The translations under genes and the position numbers were made by a program. A stretch of DNA of 64,000 nt from Halomonas stenophila. Its GTDB lineage: Bacteria > Pseudomonadota > Gammaproteobacteria > Pseudomonadales > Halomonadaceae. This document shows positions 8,972-18,257 of the stretch, one piece after another; the first letter of the stretch is position 1, and each line of letters starts with the position of its first letter. A model generated the notes under the pieces. The model was given only the letters and a program-made list of their open reading frames with translations, did not search any database and was not told the origin of the DNA. The DNA is taken from contig NZ_JACHXR010000001.1 in the NCBI RefSeq assembly GCF_014192275.1, positions 744,001 through 808,000 of the forward strand, written 5' to 3'.

Positions 8972-10162
8972 TCATCTACCGGAAAGTGTCAGCTGCTGGC
9001 CGGGTTGTAAAGTGTCGACCCGCTGGAGGTCGTTCCAGCGGGCCAGGTCGGAGATGGCCACGGCATGCCGGGTGGCGATGGCGGACAGGGTGTCGCCTCG
9101 CTGCACGACATGGATCCCGTCGCCACCGCCGGTCGCGGGGCTGGCCGCCTCCAATGCCGCCATGAGGGGGTCGGCACCGTCCACCGGCACCAGCAGCTCG
9201 CGGACCTGGCCGGGGCGGGCCGCCTCGGTGCGCAGGCCGGGGTTGAGATCGGCGAGCTGGCCCTTGGGCACGCCGGCCAGGCGGGCCGCCTCGCCCAGTC
9301 GGATCGTGCGGGTGACACGTACCCGGGCGAAGGCCGGTTCGGCGTCGATCTCCGGCAGGGCGACGTCATAGCGCTCCGGCTCGGCGATGATCGCGGCGAT
9401 GGCCAGCAGCTTGGGGACATAGTCCATGGTCTCCGCCGGCAGGTCGAGGTCCCAGTAGCGGCCCTCCTGGCCGCGGGACTGGGCGATGCGCCGCGCCCGG
9501 TTCACCGTGCCCGCCCCGGCGTTGTAGGCGGCCAGCGAAAGCTCGATATCGCCCCCGTACCACTGGTCGGCCTGGTACTCGATGTAGTCCAGCGCCGCCT
9601 GGGTCGAGCGCACCACGTCGAGGCGTCCGTCCCAGGCGCCGTTGCGCCGGAGGCCCAGGGCATCGCCGGTCCGCGGCATGATCTGCCACAGGCCGGCGGC
9701 GCCGAAGTGGCTGCGCGCGCGAGGGTCGAAGGAGCTCTCCACGAAGGGGATCAGCGCGATCTCGCCGGGCAGCCCCCGGGACTCGACCCGCTCGAGGATC
9801 CAGGCCAGCCACGGGCGGGCCCGCTCGGTGATCTCGACGATGTTGTGGGGGCTTGAGCTGTATTCGTCGATCCAGCGCTGGACCCGCGCATGGCCGGCGT
9901 CGTCCTGCCACTGATCCCGCCACTGGAAGCTCTCGCGCAGGCGTGACCAGGCATCGCTGGGCTCCAGGTCGAGACTGTTCCAGAAATGCCGGCCGCCGGC
10001 GGGCTTGCCACGAGGACTGCTGGTGTAGGCGGGAGCGTCCACGGCCAGCCGGTCCTTCGGCAGGGTCGACGCCTGGCTGTAGGCGCCGTTGGCCAGTAGG
10101 GCCCCGGTCATGGCGAGGGTGCTGGCGAATCCGAGGAGTCGTCGGCGGGTGTGATAGGTCAT
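8972..10162 (-). CDS. mltD: Membrane-bound lytic murein transglycosylase D (MltD-like) with LysM
   Basis: A 396-residue protein. It has an N-terminal export signal (MTYHTRRRLLGFASTLAMTGALLANGA), a soluble lytic transglycosylase domain with the catalytic glutamate in IPFVESSFDPRA and the GLWQIMPRT and AAYNAGAGTVNRA motifs, then one clear C-terminal LysM (VVQRGDTLSAIATRHAVAISDLARWN) that binds peptidoglycan. It cleaves glycan strands in the periplasm. E. coli MltD has two LysM repeats; here only one is obvious. No lipobox cysteine is evident. The start at 10162 has AGGAGG nine bases upstream. Gene order with gloB matches E. coli. Confidence 0.9.
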   Translation of the reverse strand: MTYHTRRRLLGFASTLAMTGALLANGAYSQASTLPKDRLAVDAPAYTSSPRGKPAGGRHFWNSLDLEPSDAWSRLRESFQWRDQWQDDAGHARVQRWIDEYSSSPHNIVEITERARPWLAWILERVESRGLPGEIALIPFVESSFDPRARSHFGAAGLWQIMPRTGDALGLRRNGAWDGRLDVVRSTQAALDYIEYQADQWYGGDIELSLAAYNAGAGTVNRARRIAQSRGQEGRYWDLDLPAETMDYVPKLLAIAAIIAEPERYDVALPEIDAEPAFARVRVTRTIRLGEAARLAGVPKGQLADLNPGLRTEAARPGQVRELLVPVDGADPLMAALEAASPATGGGDGIHVVQRGDTLSAIATRHAVAISDLARWNDLQRVDTLQPGQQLTLSGR

Positions 10163-10232
10163 TCGCTGGCCTCCTGGGCGCACGCCGGCCCGCCGCTCTG
10201 CGGCGGTGGCGGCGTCCATCGGGTATCGTGTC

Positions 10233-11000
10233 TCAGAAGGAATCTTTCCAGGCGCGCAGGGTGGCGAAGGTGGCGACGCTGCTGTCGGTGTCGCCGTGGG
10301 CCGAGGCGGCCCGGCGAACGCCGGCGTCGTCGCAGCGCAGGAAAGGATTGATGCGCCGCTCGCGCCCGATGGTGCTGGGCAGGGTGGGGCGGTCGAGCTC
10401 CCGGGCCCGCCGGCATTCCTGCTCGGCGGCGTCCACGTCGGTGTTGTCCGGGTCCGCGGCCCTGGCGAAGCGCAGGTTCGCCAGGGTGTACTCGTGGGCC
10501 GCGAAGACCAGGGTGTCCTCGGGCAGGCCCTGGAGGCGGGCCAGCGAGGCGTGCATCTGCTCGGGAGTCCCTTCAAACAGACGACCACAGCCGGCACTGA
10601 ACAGGGTGTCGCCGCAGAACAGCAGCGGCGGGATACCGGCGGTGAAGAAGGCGATATGATCCAGGGTATGGCCGGGCACCTCGAGGACCTCGAACAGCCG
10701 GCCCATCACGCGCACCTCGTCCCCGGCGCCGACCCGCTCGTCGATGCCCGGGATATCGGGGTTGTGGGGGCCGATGACCCGCGGCGAGTAGCGCTGGATC
10801 AGCGCCGGCAGGCCGCCGGTGTGGTCGGGGTGGTGGTGGGTGATCAGCACGCAGCCCAGGTTGAGCCCCTCGCGTTCCAGCCACTCGATCACGGGGTCGG
10901 CATCGCCGGGGTCGACGACGCAGACATCGCCATTCGTGTCCTGCCGAAGCATCCAGATATAGTTGTCGCTAAAGGCGGGAATCGGTGTCACGCTCAACAT
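10233..11000 (-). CDS. gloB: Hydroxyacylglutathione hydrolase (glyoxalase II)
   Basis: A 255-residue metallo-beta-lactamase fold protein. The metal-binding motif THHHPDHTGG is intact, later ligands appear in VPGHTLDHIAF and FCGDTLF, and the C-terminal glutathione-binding helices include AAHEYTLANLRFA and RRINPFLRC. It hydrolyses S-lactoylglutathione to lactate and glutathione, the second step of methylglyoxal detoxification. The start at 11000 (MLSVTPIPAFSDNYIW) matches the family N-terminus better than the upstream ATG at 11069. It is divergent from the yafS-like gene. Confidence 0.95.
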   Translation of the reverse strand: MLSVTPIPAFSDNYIWMLRQDTNGDVCVVDPGDADPVIEWLEREGLNLGCVLITHHHPDHTGGLPALIQRYSPRVIGPHNPDIPGIDERVGAGDEVRVMGRLFEVLEVPGHTLDHIAFFTAGIPPLLFCGDTLFSAGCGRLFEGTPEQMHASLARLQGLPEDTLVFAAHEYTLANLRFARAADPDNTDVDAAEQECRRARELDRPTLPSTIGRERRINPFLRCDDAGVRRAASAHGDTDSSVATFATLRAWKDSF

Positions 11001-11099
11001 GGGCTCGGAGTCCTCGCGCCTGGGCTGGTCTCGATGGAGCCGCTGGCGCCTTGAATAGATGTTCTGCAAAATCGAGTACTTTGGAGAGAAGAGCGCGAC

Positions 11100-11876
11100 A
11101 TGTCAAATTCGCAGGATGCGATGGCCCTGGCTCGCCTGGTAAGGGAGGGGCGCCGTTACTGGGCGAGTCCCGGCGGCCGGAGCGTCTGGCGCGCCGAGCG
11201 CGCCTGCCTGGGACCGCTGTGCGAGCGCTGGTTCGGGGTCAACGGACTCGAACTCGGCATGGCCCCGACGCTGGCCGACATGTGCCCGGTGCGTCACGCC
11301 CTGCGCTGGTCGCCCACCGCCGAGCTGGCGGAGGGCGACGCGACCCTGGTCTGTCCCCCGGATGCCCTGCCCCTGCCCGACGGCTGCCTGAGCCTGGTGG
11401 TGATCCATCACCTGCTCGAGGTGGCCCCGGACCCCCACCACCTGCTGCAGGAGGCGGCGCGGGTGACCGATGATGACGGCCACCTGATCCTGTTCGGCTG
11501 GGCGCCCTTCGGCGTGGCCGGCGTGAGCCGCCTGTGGCCGGAGCGCCGCCGGCACCTGCCCTGGCGTGGGCGCTGGCGGACCCCGGGGCGGCTCAGCGAC
11601 TGGCTGGCGTTTGTCGATTTCGAGGCCCAGCGGGTAGACTACTGCGGCTTTCGTCTGCCCGGCGGTACCGCCCATAACGCCATGCTCGAGACCCTGGGCC
11701 GGCGGCACAACCTGCCGCTGGGCGACTGCTACATGATCCATGCCCGGCGCCGCTCCCAACTGGCCCAGACCCGCCGCGACCGGGTGGCCTTCCCGAGGCC
11801 TCTGGCCGGCTCGGCGCTGGGCAATGCCTCGCGGCAGTGCGGGCCGCAGCCGGAAAGGGTGACCGAGGGTGACTGA
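11100..11876 (+). CDS. YafS-like SAM-dependent methyltransferase
   Basis: A 258-residue class I methyltransferase-like protein. The N-terminal motif I region (LELGMAPTL) is degenerate compared with the usual E/DxGxGxG. The middle motif ([26 protein letters not shown]...[12 protein letters not shown]) is typical of the Methyltransf_11 group. Position between gloB and rnhA is the E. coli yafS position. The substrate is unknown. The last 8 bases overlap the start of rnhA, so the two are coupled. Confidence 0.8.
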   Translation: MSNSQDAMALARLVREGRRYWASPGGRSVWRAERACLGPLCERWFGVNGLELGMAPTLADMCPVRHALRWSPTAELAEGDATLVCPPDALPLPDGCLSLVVIHHLLEVAPDPHHLLQEAARVTDDDGHLILFGWAPFGVAGVSRLWPERRRHLPWRGRWRTPGRLSDWLAFVDFEAQRVDYCGFRLPGGTAHNAMLETLGRRHNLPLGDCYMIHARRRSQLAQTRRDRVAFPRPLAGSALGNASRQCGPQPERVTEGD

Positions 11877-12339
11877 CAGACCACAGGACCAGGCGCTTGG
11901 CGTGGTGACGATCTATACCGATGGTGCCTGCCGAGGCAACCCGGGGCCGGGCGGCTGGGGCGCGCTGCTGCTCAGCGGTCGTCACGAGAAGGCCCTCAAG
12001 GGGGCCGAGGCCGAGACCACCAACAACCGCATGGAGCTGATGGCCGCCATCATGGCCCTGCGCGAGCTCAAGCGCCCCTGCCGCGTGGCGCTGTGGACCG
12101 ATTCCGATTACCTGCGCCGCGGCATCACCGAGTGGATCCATGGCTGGATCAAGCGAGGCTGGAAGACCGCCTCGCGGCAACCGGTCAAGAATGCCGAGCT
12201 GTGGCGTGCCCTCCACGAGGAGACCCGCCGCCATGTCATCGACTGGCACTGGGTCAAGGGCCACAGCGGCCATCCGGGCAACGAGCGGGCCGACGCCCTG
12301 GCCAACGAGGCCATCGACGAGATGCTGGCCGGGGCCTGA
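11869..12339 (+). CDS. rnhA: Ribonuclease HI
   Basis: A 156-residue protein (E. coli 155). All catalytic carboxylates of the DEDD set are visible: Asp in [15 protein letters not shown], Glu in NNRMELMAA, Asp in [10 protein letters not shown], and the last Asp in GNERADALA after KGHSGH. It degrades RNA in RNA-DNA hybrids, removing primers and R-loops. It overlaps the methyltransferase gene upstream and lies 44 bases before dnaQ. The rnhA-dnaQ pair is divergent in E. coli but co-directional here. Confidence 0.97.
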   Translation: MTDRPQDQALGVVTIYTDGACRGNPGPGGWGALLLSGRHEKALKGAEAETTNNRMELMAAIMALRELKRPCRVALWTDSDYLRRGITEWIHGWIKRGWKTASRQPVKNAELWRALHEETRRHVIDWHWVKGHSGHPGNERADALANEAIDEMLAGA

Positions 12340-12383
12340 CGGTCCCGGTGTCCCCTTGAACACCGAGCACGAGACGCGACCCA

Positions 12384-13148
12384 ATGCGCCAGATCATCCT
12401 GGATACCGAGACCACCGGCATCGACCCCAAGGACGGCCACCGGCTGATCGAGATCGGGGCGGTGGAGATGGTCAACCGTCGCCTGACCGGCAACACCTAC
12501 CATCAGTACATCAACCCCGAGCGCGAGATCGAGGCCGAGGCGGTGGCGATCCACGGCATCACCAACGAGCGGGTCGCCGACGAGCCGGTCTTCGCCGAGA
12601 TCGCCGACGCCTTCTGGGCCTTCATCGAGGGCGCCGAGCTGGTGATTCACAACGCGCCCTTCGACGTGGGCTTCATCGACCACGAACTGGGCCTGCTCAA
12701 TGCCGCCCGGGGAGAGCCGCGCCTGGGGCCGGTGGCCGACCACTGTCGCATCCTCGACACCCTGAGGATGGCCCGCGACAAGCATCCCGGCCAGCGCAAT
12801 AGCCTGGATGCCCTGTGCAAGCGCTACGAGATCGAGAACGGTCACCGGGTGCTGCACGGCGCCCTGCTGGACAGCGAGATCCTCGCCGACGTCTACCTGG
12901 CGATGACCGGCGGCCAGACGGCGCTGTCGCTGGATGCCTCCACCGGCGGCGAGGGCGAGGGCGACAACGGCGGCGGCATGGCGATCCGCCGGCTGTCGCT
13001 CTCGCCGGGCCAACTGAGGGTGCAGGCCCCCGACGAGGCGGAACTCGCGGCCCATCGCGACAAGCTGGCGCGCATCCGCGAGGCCGCCGGCGAGTGTCGC
13101 TGGGACGGCCTGGACGGCTGGCCCGCCAGCCCCGAGGCCCCGGACTGA
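12384..13148 (+). CDS. dnaQ: DNA polymerase III epsilon subunit (proofreading exonuclease)
   Basis: A 254-residue DEDDh exonuclease. Exo I is LDTETTGIDP, Exo II HNAPFDVGFIDHE, and Exo III is in HRVLHGALLDSEILADVYLAM with the essential His and Asp. The C-terminal tail (about 180-254) is the part that contacts the alpha polymerase subunit and is less conserved. It proofreads during chromosomal replication. The stop overlaps the nudC start by one base (TGATG). Confidence 0.96.
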   Translation: MRQIILDTETTGIDPKDGHRLIEIGAVEMVNRRLTGNTYHQYINPEREIEAEAVAIHGITNERVADEPVFAEIADAFWAFIEGAELVIHNAPFDVGFIDHELGLLNAARGEPRLGPVADHCRILDTLRMARDKHPGQRNSLDALCKRYEIENGHRVLHGALLDSEILADVYLAMTGGQTALSLDASTGGEGEGDNGGGMAIRRLSLSPGQLRVQAPDEAELAAHRDKLARIREAAGECRWDGLDGWPASPEAPD

Positions 13149-13924
13149 TGCTGCGTCGCGAGTTGCCCCACGCCGAGGCCGCGGGGCGGGTGATCCGCCT
13201 GGCCGAGGGACGCATCGCGCCCGGGCCGGATGGCGGGCCCCTGCAGGAGGCGCAGCCGTGGACGGCCGCCATGCAGCCGCTGTGCTGGTGGCGGGACGAG
13301 CCCGTGGCGCTGTCCCTGGAGGAGGCCGCGGGGGACGACTGGCCGGAAGGCCGCGCCTGGCTGGCGCGCCTGCCCGAGTCCTGGTTCCCGCTGGTCTCCA
13401 CGGCCCTGCAGGTGGGGGCCTGGCTGCGCCACCACCGCTTCTGTGGCTGCTGCGGCGCCCGCACCGCGCGCCTGGACCGCGAGTTCGCCATGCACTGTGC
13501 GCAGTGCGGCCATCGCAACTACCCGCGCATCTCGCCGTGCATCATCACCCTGGTGACTCACGGCGATGCGCTGCTGCTGGCGCGGAGCCCGCGCTTCCCG
13601 CCGGGGCGCTATTCCACCCTGGCCGGCTTCATCGAGCCGGGGGAGTCCGCCGAGGAGGCGGTCCGGCGGGAGATCCACGAGGAGGTGGGGCTGGCGGTGG
13701 GGCGGTTGCGCTACTTCCGCAGCCAGGCCTGGCCGTTTCCCCACTCGCTGATGCTGGGCTTCTTCGCCGAGGCGGCCAGTCGCCGCATTCGCATCGATGG
13801 CCAGGAGATCAGCGACGCCGCCTGGTTCTCGCCGACGCGGCTCCCCCAGTTGCCGCCGCTGTATTCCATCTCGCGGGCCCTGATCGAGACGCACCTGGCC
13901 GAGGTCGGCGCCCGGCGCTCCTGA
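13148..13924 (+). CDS. nudC: NAD(+) diphosphatase / RNA deNADding hydrolase NudC
   Basis: A 258-residue Nudix protein with a zinc ribbon (CGCC ... CAQC, about residues 99-121) and a complete Nudix box GFIEPGESAEEAVRREIHEEVGL. Members hydrolyse NAD(H) and remove NAD caps from RNA. The family marker SQPWPFPxS, which selects NAD, reads SQAWPFPHS here, with Ala for the first Pro. ATG at 13148 overlaps the dnaQ stop, which decides the start against a longer in-frame extension. Confidence 0.93.
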   Translation: MLRRELPHAEAAGRVIRLAEGRIAPGPDGGPLQEAQPWTAAMQPLCWWRDEPVALSLEEAAGDDWPEGRAWLARLPESWFPLVSTALQVGAWLRHHRFCGCCGARTARLDREFAMHCAQCGHRNYPRISPCIITLVTHGDALLLARSPRFPPGRYSTLAGFIEPGESAEEAVRREIHEEVGLAVGRLRYFRSQAWPFPHSLMLGFFAEAASRRIRIDGQEISDAAWFSPTRLPQLPPLYSISRALIETHLAEVGARRS

Positions 13925-13932
13925 CGGGCGGG

Positions 13933-14244
13933 TCAGTTGGCCGGGAACAGGCTGCCCAGGCGGGTGGCCAGCATGATGTTGCCGTTGGCCTTCAGCTTGC
14001 CGCTCATGAAGGCGCTCATGCCGCTGATCTCGCCCTTCATCACGCCGCGCAGGGTCTTGGTGCTCAGGCTCAGGCTCACCGAGGGCTCCTCGTGTTCGCC
14101 CTTGCAGACCTCGAGGGTGCCATCCTTGACCACCAGGTAGTGGTCGCCGGCATCGCTGAAATGGAACTGGAAGATCTCGTCCATGTCGCGGGCGGCCGCT
14201 GCATTGAAACGGGCATGGAGCTTGTCGAGGGTGAGGTCGGACAT
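13933..14244 (-). CDS. SCP2 sterol-binding domain protein
   Basis: A 103-residue protein consisting only of an SCP2 domain: FQFHFSDAGDHYLVVKDGTLEVCKGEHEEPSVSLSLS followed by LRGVMKGEISGMSAFMSGKLKANGN and the terminal helix MLATRLGSLF. The fold makes a hydrophobic lipid-binding tunnel; the bacterial ligand is not known. It has no signal peptide, so it is cytosolic. It is a single gene, convergent with nudC and divergent from sohB. Confidence 0.88.
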   Translation of the reverse strand: MSDLTLDKLHARFNAAAARDMDEIFQFHFSDAGDHYLVVKDGTLEVCKGEHEEPSVSLSLSTKTLRGVMKGEISGMSAFMSGKLKANGNIMLATRLGSLFPAN

Positions 14245-14377
14245 CGGTTCGGTCTCCGCGGGTCGTCGTGGCTTGTGTTCAGGGGAGCCTATTTAAAACA
14301 AGTGTTTTAATCAAGGCGACTTGTGCGCCGACACCGCCATGGGCAGGATGGAAGCGGACATCGGGAGGAGGTGAGCG

Positions 14378-15412
14378 GTGAACGAATGGCTGACGGATTA
14401 CGGCATGTTCCTGGCCCAGTTGCTGGCCGTGGTGGGCATCACCCTGCTGGCGATCCTGGTGGTGATGCGCGCCCGCGGGGCCGAAGGCGAACGCGTCCGC
14501 CTGCGGGTCGAGGAGCTCAACGACAGCCGTCGGCGTCGCCGCCGGCGGCTGCAGCTGGCGGCCAGTGAGCCGGGGGCGAGGAAGCGTCTCCTCAAGGCCT
14601 TCCGGCGCGATGACAAGGCCCGCGGCAAGCGCCATGTCCCCACCGAGTCCACCCCCACGGTCTGGGTGCTCGACTTCCACGGCGATCTCAAGGCCAGTGC
14701 CGCCGGACGGCTCGCCGAGGAGGTCTCGGCGGTGCTGGATGTCGCCGGCGAGGCCGACGAGGTGGTCGTACGCCTGGAGTCGGCCGGTGGCCTGGTCCAT
14801 GCCTATGGCCATGCCGCCGCGGAGATGGATCGGCTGCGGGAGGCGGGGCTTATGACCACGGTGTGCGTGGACAAGGTCGCCGCCAGCGGCGGCTACCTGA
14901 TGGCCTGCTGTGCCGACCGGCTGCGCGTCGCCCCCTTCGCGGTGCTGGGGTCCATCGGGGTGGTGGCGCAGTTGCCCAATCTGCACCGCCTGCTGAAGCG
15001 CCACGACATCGATGTGGAGGTGCTCACGGCGGGGCGCTACAAGCGCACCCTGACGGTGCTGGGCGAGAACACCGAGGAGGGCCGCGAGAAGTTCCTCGAG
15101 GACCTCGAGACCATCCATGGCCTGTTCAAGCGTCATGTGGCCGAGCGCCGCCCGGCGCTGGACATCGAGGCGGTGGCCACCGGGGAGGTCTGGTACGGGC
15201 GGGATGCCTTGGCGCGTGGCCTGGTCGACGAGCTCGGCACCAGCGAGGCCTACCTGGCCCAGCGCCTGGAGGATGCGCGGGTGGTGTCGGTGCGCCTGGA
15301 GCGTCGCCAGGGGCTCGCCGATCGCCTGGGGCTGGCGATCTCCCGCGGCGTGGAACGCGGGGCTCAGCGCGGTCTGGAGCTGCTGGATGCCAGCGGCTGG
15401 CAGAAGCGCTGA
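14378..15412 (+). CDS. sohB: Signal-peptide-peptidase-family protease SohB
   Basis: A 344-residue S49 peptidase. One N-terminal membrane helix (about residues 10-30) is followed by a very basic stretch (RRRRRRRL) and the protease domain with nucleophile Ser in KVAASGGYLMACCADR and general base Lys in GRYKRTLTVLGENTEEGR. It acts at the inner membrane on periplasmic or membrane-released peptides. Translation starts at a GTG preceded by a strong GGGAGGAGG site; no ATG gives the full N-terminal helix. Confidence 0.93.
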   Translation: MNEWLTDYGMFLAQLLAVVGITLLAILVVMRARGAEGERVRLRVEELNDSRRRRRRRLQLAASEPGARKRLLKAFRRDDKARGKRHVPTESTPTVWVLDFHGDLKASAAGRLAEEVSAVLDVAGEADEVVVRLESAGGLVHAYGHAAAEMDRLREAGLMTTVCVDKVAASGGYLMACCADRLRVAPFAVLGSIGVVAQLPNLHRLLKRHDIDVEVLTAGRYKRTLTVLGENTEEGREKFLEDLETIHGLFKRHVAERRPALDIEAVATGEVWYGRDALARGLVDELGTSEAYLAQRLEDARVVSVRLERRQGLADRLGLAISRGVERGAQRGLELLDASGWQKR

Positions 15413-15431
15413 GCCGGGGCGGACGCCGCGG

Positions 15432-15755
15432 TCAGTCCGGCAGGCCGAGCCGGTCCAGGGCGTCGAGGATGATCCGCGCCCGCTCGCCGTTGAGGGAGTA
15501 GTAGATGGTCTGGGAGGCCCGCCGGGTGGAGACCAGATCCTCGCGCCGGAGGATGGCGAGGTGCTGGGACAGCGCCGACTGGCTCAGGGGCAGCCGGCGG
15601 TTGAGCTCGGTCACCGACAGCTCCGTGCCCTCCAGCAGGCAAAGGATGCGTAACCGGTTGTCATTGGCCATCGCCTTGAGCAGGGCGCTGGCCTGATCGA
15701 TCACCACGTCCCCCCCCTCCAGCAGGTGCGATGCCCGGCGTTGCGAGTCGCTCAT
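15432..15755 (-). CDS. ArsR-family transcriptional regulator
   Basis: A 107-residue winged-helix protein. The DNA-recognition region is LSVTELNRRLPLSQSALSQHLAILRREDLV and the wing is STRRASQTIYYSL. A single cysteine (RILCLLEG) sits where the sulfide-sensing BigR/SqrR group has its first cysteine, but no second cysteine is present, so metal or persulfide sensing cannot be claimed. ATG at 15755 is preferred to GTG at 15764 because GGGGGTGAT precedes it. No obvious target gene is adjacent; it is convergent with sohB and divergent from prpE. Confidence 0.88.
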   Translation of the reverse strand: MSDSQRRASHLLEGGDVVIDQASALLKAMANDNRLRILCLLEGTELSVTELNRRLPLSQSALSQHLAILRREDLVSTRRASQTIYYSLNGERARIILDALDRLGLPD

Positions 15756-16074
15756 CTTTATCACCCCCGCGTGTTCGGGCCCGTGGCGCGTGCTCCCTGT
15801 TCGCCGGCACGGCCCCCCGATGTCGTGATTGTTCGGCTTCCTGCTGGCCGGTAGCTGCCTTCGTCTCCGTTCTCTGATTCAGCCATCACTCAATTATAGC
15901 CCACCGAGCGCCACCCTACCGCGGCCATCGCCGCGGGCGGGCAGGCTGTCTTTGTCGACAATATCCGTCTCCCTGTCGTTCTTTTGTCGAAGCTTAGCCC
16001 TTTGTCTGAGGTTTTTCTCGATTCGCTGTTCTAGAGTGTCAACAATCCAGTGAGCCACCCGTGCAACAGGCAGG
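15756..16074. other. Intergenic region, divergent promoters of the ArsR gene and prpE
   Basis: 319 bases separate the divergent ArsR-family gene and prpE. The half nearest prpE is AT-richer than its surroundings, with TTGTCGACAATATCC and CTTTTGTCGAAGCTTAG. I see no convincing ORF, RNA gene or consensus sigma-54 site. Promoters for both genes must lie here. Confidence 0.5.
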
Positions 16075-17991
16075 ATGTCCATGACCGCATATCGCAGCGA
16101 ATTCCGTCGTTCCATCGAGCAGCCCGAGGCCTTCTGGGCCGAACAGGCCCGGCGGCTCCCCTGGTTCACCCCGCCGCAGACCGTGTTGCGCCATGACGAC
16201 CAGGGGCATGCCCGCTGGTACGAGGACGGCGAGCTCAACCTCTGTCACGCGGCGCTGGACCATCATGTCGAGCAGGGGCGGGGGGACCAGCCGGCCGTCC
16301 ACTGGGACTCGCCGGTCACCGGTGGCAAGCGGACCCTGAGCTTTCGCGAGATGCGCGACGAGGTGGCCCGTTTCGCCGGCGCCCTGAGGGGACTCGGGGT
16401 CGAGAAGGGCGACCGGGTCATCATCTACATGCCCATGGTGCCGGAGGCCCTGGTGGCCATGTATGCCTGTGCCCGTCTCGGGGCGGTGCACTCGGTGGTC
16501 TTCGGCGGCTTCGCCCCCCACGAGCTGGCGATGCGCATCGAGGACGCCGAGCCCAGGGTGGTGGTCGCCGCGTCCTGCGGCATCGAGGTCGACCGGGTGC
16601 TGCCCTACAAGCCCATCGTCGACGAGGCCATCGCCCAGAGTGCCTACAGGCCCGAGGCCTGTGTGGTGCTGCAGCGGGCGCAGCATCGGGCCGAACTCGG
16701 GGCCATCGACCATGACTGGGCCGATCTGGTGGCGCGGGCGGCGCCGGCGGAGTGCGTGCCGGTGAAGGCCACCGACCCGCTCTACGTGCTCTATACCTCC
16801 GGCACCACCGGCAAGCCCAAGGGCGTGGTGCGGGACACCGGCGGCTATGGCGTGGCCCTGCACTATTCCATGGAGGTCGTCTATGACATGGCGCCGGGGG
16901 AGGTGTTCTTCTCCGCCTCCGACGTGGGCTGGGTCGTCGGCCACTCCTATATCGTCTATGCGCCGCTGCTGCGGGGCTGCACTACCGTGGTCTACGAGGG
17001 CAAGCCGGTGCGTACCCCCGATGCGGGGGCCTTCTGGCGACTGATCGCCGAATACCGGGTGAAGAGCTTCTTCACCGCGCCCACCGCCTTTCGCGCCATC
17101 AAGAAGGAGGACCCGGAGGGCCTGCGGCTCGCCGAGCACGATATCTCCTGCCTGAAGGCGCTGTTCCTGGCCGGCGAGCGCCTGGACCCGCCGACCTTCC
17201 ACTGGCTGGAGGACCTGCTGACGGTGCCGGTGGTCGACCACTGGTGGCAGACCGAGACGGGGTGGCCCATCGCCGCCAACCTCCAGGGCCTCGAGCCCAT
17301 GCCCACCAAGGCCGGTTCGGCCACCGTGCCGGTGCCGGGTTTCGATGTGCAGGTCCTGAACCGCGAGGGCCAGCCGGCCCCGGCGCTGGAGCAGGGCAGC
17401 GTGGTGATCAAGCAGCCCCTGCCGCCCGGCTGCCTGGCGGGCATCTGGCGCGATCCCCAGCGCTTCCACAGCGCCTACATGGCGGCCTTTCCCGGCTATT
17501 ACCTGACCGGTGACGGGGGCTACTTCGACGAGGACGGCTACCTGTTCATCATGGGGCGCACCGACGATGTCATCAATGTGGCCGGCCACCGGCTCTCCAC
17601 CGGCGAGATGGAGGAGGTGGTCGGTGCCCATCCGGCCGTCGCCGAGTGTGCCGTGATCGGCATCCACGATGCCCTCAAGGGCCAGGTGCCGGTGGGCCTG
17701 GTGATCCCCAAGGACGGCTTCGATGGTGACGAGCTGGCCCTCGAGAACGAGCTGATCGCCCGGGTGCGGGAGCGCATCGGCCCCATCGCCTGCTTCAAGC
17801 AGGTGCTGGTGGTGGATCGCCTGCCCAAGACCCGCTCCGGCAAGATCCTGCGCAAGCTGCTGCGCAATATCGCCGACGGCCAGGCGTTCGGCATTCCCTC
17901 GACCATCGACGACCCCGCGAGCCTCGAGGATGTCCACGAGGCCATGAAGAACCGGGAGGTAGGGGACGCCCACCAGGCGCGCCGGGTCTAA
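16075..17991 (+). CDS. prpE: Propionyl-CoA synthetase PrpE
   Basis: A 638-residue ANL-superfamily enzyme close to E. coli PrpE in length (628). An N-terminal ACAS_N segment is followed by the AMP-binding P-loop LYTSGTTGKPKGVVRDTGGY, GWVVGHSYIVYAPLL, the adenylate motif WWQTETGWP, and the C-terminal lysine in KTRSGKILRKLLR. It converts propionate, ATP and CoA to propionyl-CoA. The SGK lysine is the residue controlled by reversible acetylation in this family, relevant to the Pat-like and deacetylase genes at 42-45 kb. It is not next to prpBCD here. Acetyl-CoA synthetase is a less likely alternative. Confidence 0.9.
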   Translation: MSMTAYRSEFRRSIEQPEAFWAEQARRLPWFTPPQTVLRHDDQGHARWYEDGELNLCHAALDHHVEQGRGDQPAVHWDSPVTGGKRTLSFREMRDEVARFAGALRGLGVEKGDRVIIYMPMVPEALVAMYACARLGAVHSVVFGGFAPHELAMRIEDAEPRVVVAASCGIEVDRVLPYKPIVDEAIAQSAYRPEACVVLQRAQHRAELGAIDHDWADLVARAAPAECVPVKATDPLYVLYTSGTTGKPKGVVRDTGGYGVALHYSMEVVYDMAPGEVFFSASDVGWVVGHSYIVYAPLLRGCTTVVYEGKPVRTPDAGAFWRLIAEYRVKSFFTAPTAFRAIKKEDPEGLRLAEHDISCLKALFLAGERLDPPTFHWLEDLLTVPVVDHWWQTETGWPIAANLQGLEPMPTKAGSATVPVPGFDVQVLNREGQPAPALEQGSVVIKQPLPPGCLAGIWRDPQRFHSAYMAAFPGYYLTGDGGYFDEDGYLFIMGRTDDVINVAGHRLSTGEMEEVVGAHPAVAECAVIGIHDALKGQVPVGLVIPKDGFDGDELALENELIARVRERIGPIACFKQVLVVDRLPKTRSGKILRKLLRNIADGQAFGIPSTIDDPASLEDVHEAMKNREVGDAHQARRV

Positions 17992-17999
17992 CCGGCCGA

Positions 18000-18032
18000 C
18001 GTCGGGGCTGCGTGGGCGGCGCGGCCCCGACG
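18000..18032 (+). terminator. Hairpin terminator-like structure after prpE
   Basis: CGTCGGGGC (18000-18008) pairs perfectly with GCCCCGACG (18024-18032) around a 15-base loop, starting 9 bases after the prpE stop. No clear U-tract follows, so termination is likely but not certain. Confidence 0.5.
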
Positions 18033-18075
18033 AGGTGGGACTATCGCAGATAGCGGCATCGCTCGCGGCTGATCC

Positions 18076-18239
18076 GTCGACAAGCCCCGGGGTGCCGGAC
18101 CATCGAGGAGGCGCTGTGAACCCATCCCTGGGCGCTACCGACGCCCTGCGGCGCTCTCGCATCCTGCTCCGCTTGCAGGACCGGTGCTGGCCATCCATGG
18201 CCAGCCCGTTCGGAGCGGTGCTCCTCACCCATGGCGTAG
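18076..18239 (+). repeat. Dispersed modular repeat, copy B, left part (interrupted by IS)
   Basis: From GTCGACAAGCC to CATGGCGTAG this aligns nearly base for base with copy A (6867 onward), including the CTGGCCAT/ATGGCCAG palindrome. The repeat stops abruptly at 18239 where the insertion sequence begins, and its missing right part resumes at 19805. Confidence 0.9.
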
Positions 18240-18244
18240 ACATG

Positions 18245-18257
18245 ATGGATTGACCTG
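18245..18257 (+). repeat. IS left sub-terminal inverted repeat (IRL)
   Basis: 13 bases that are the exact reverse complement of 19787-19799. It lies five bases inside the left end defined by comparison with repeat copies A and C. Confidence 0.9.

Noticed and set aside
15829-16053. Small ORF (74 codons) upstream of prpE
   Set aside because: Ser/Arg-rich without a domain or ribosome site, lying in the divergent promoter region.
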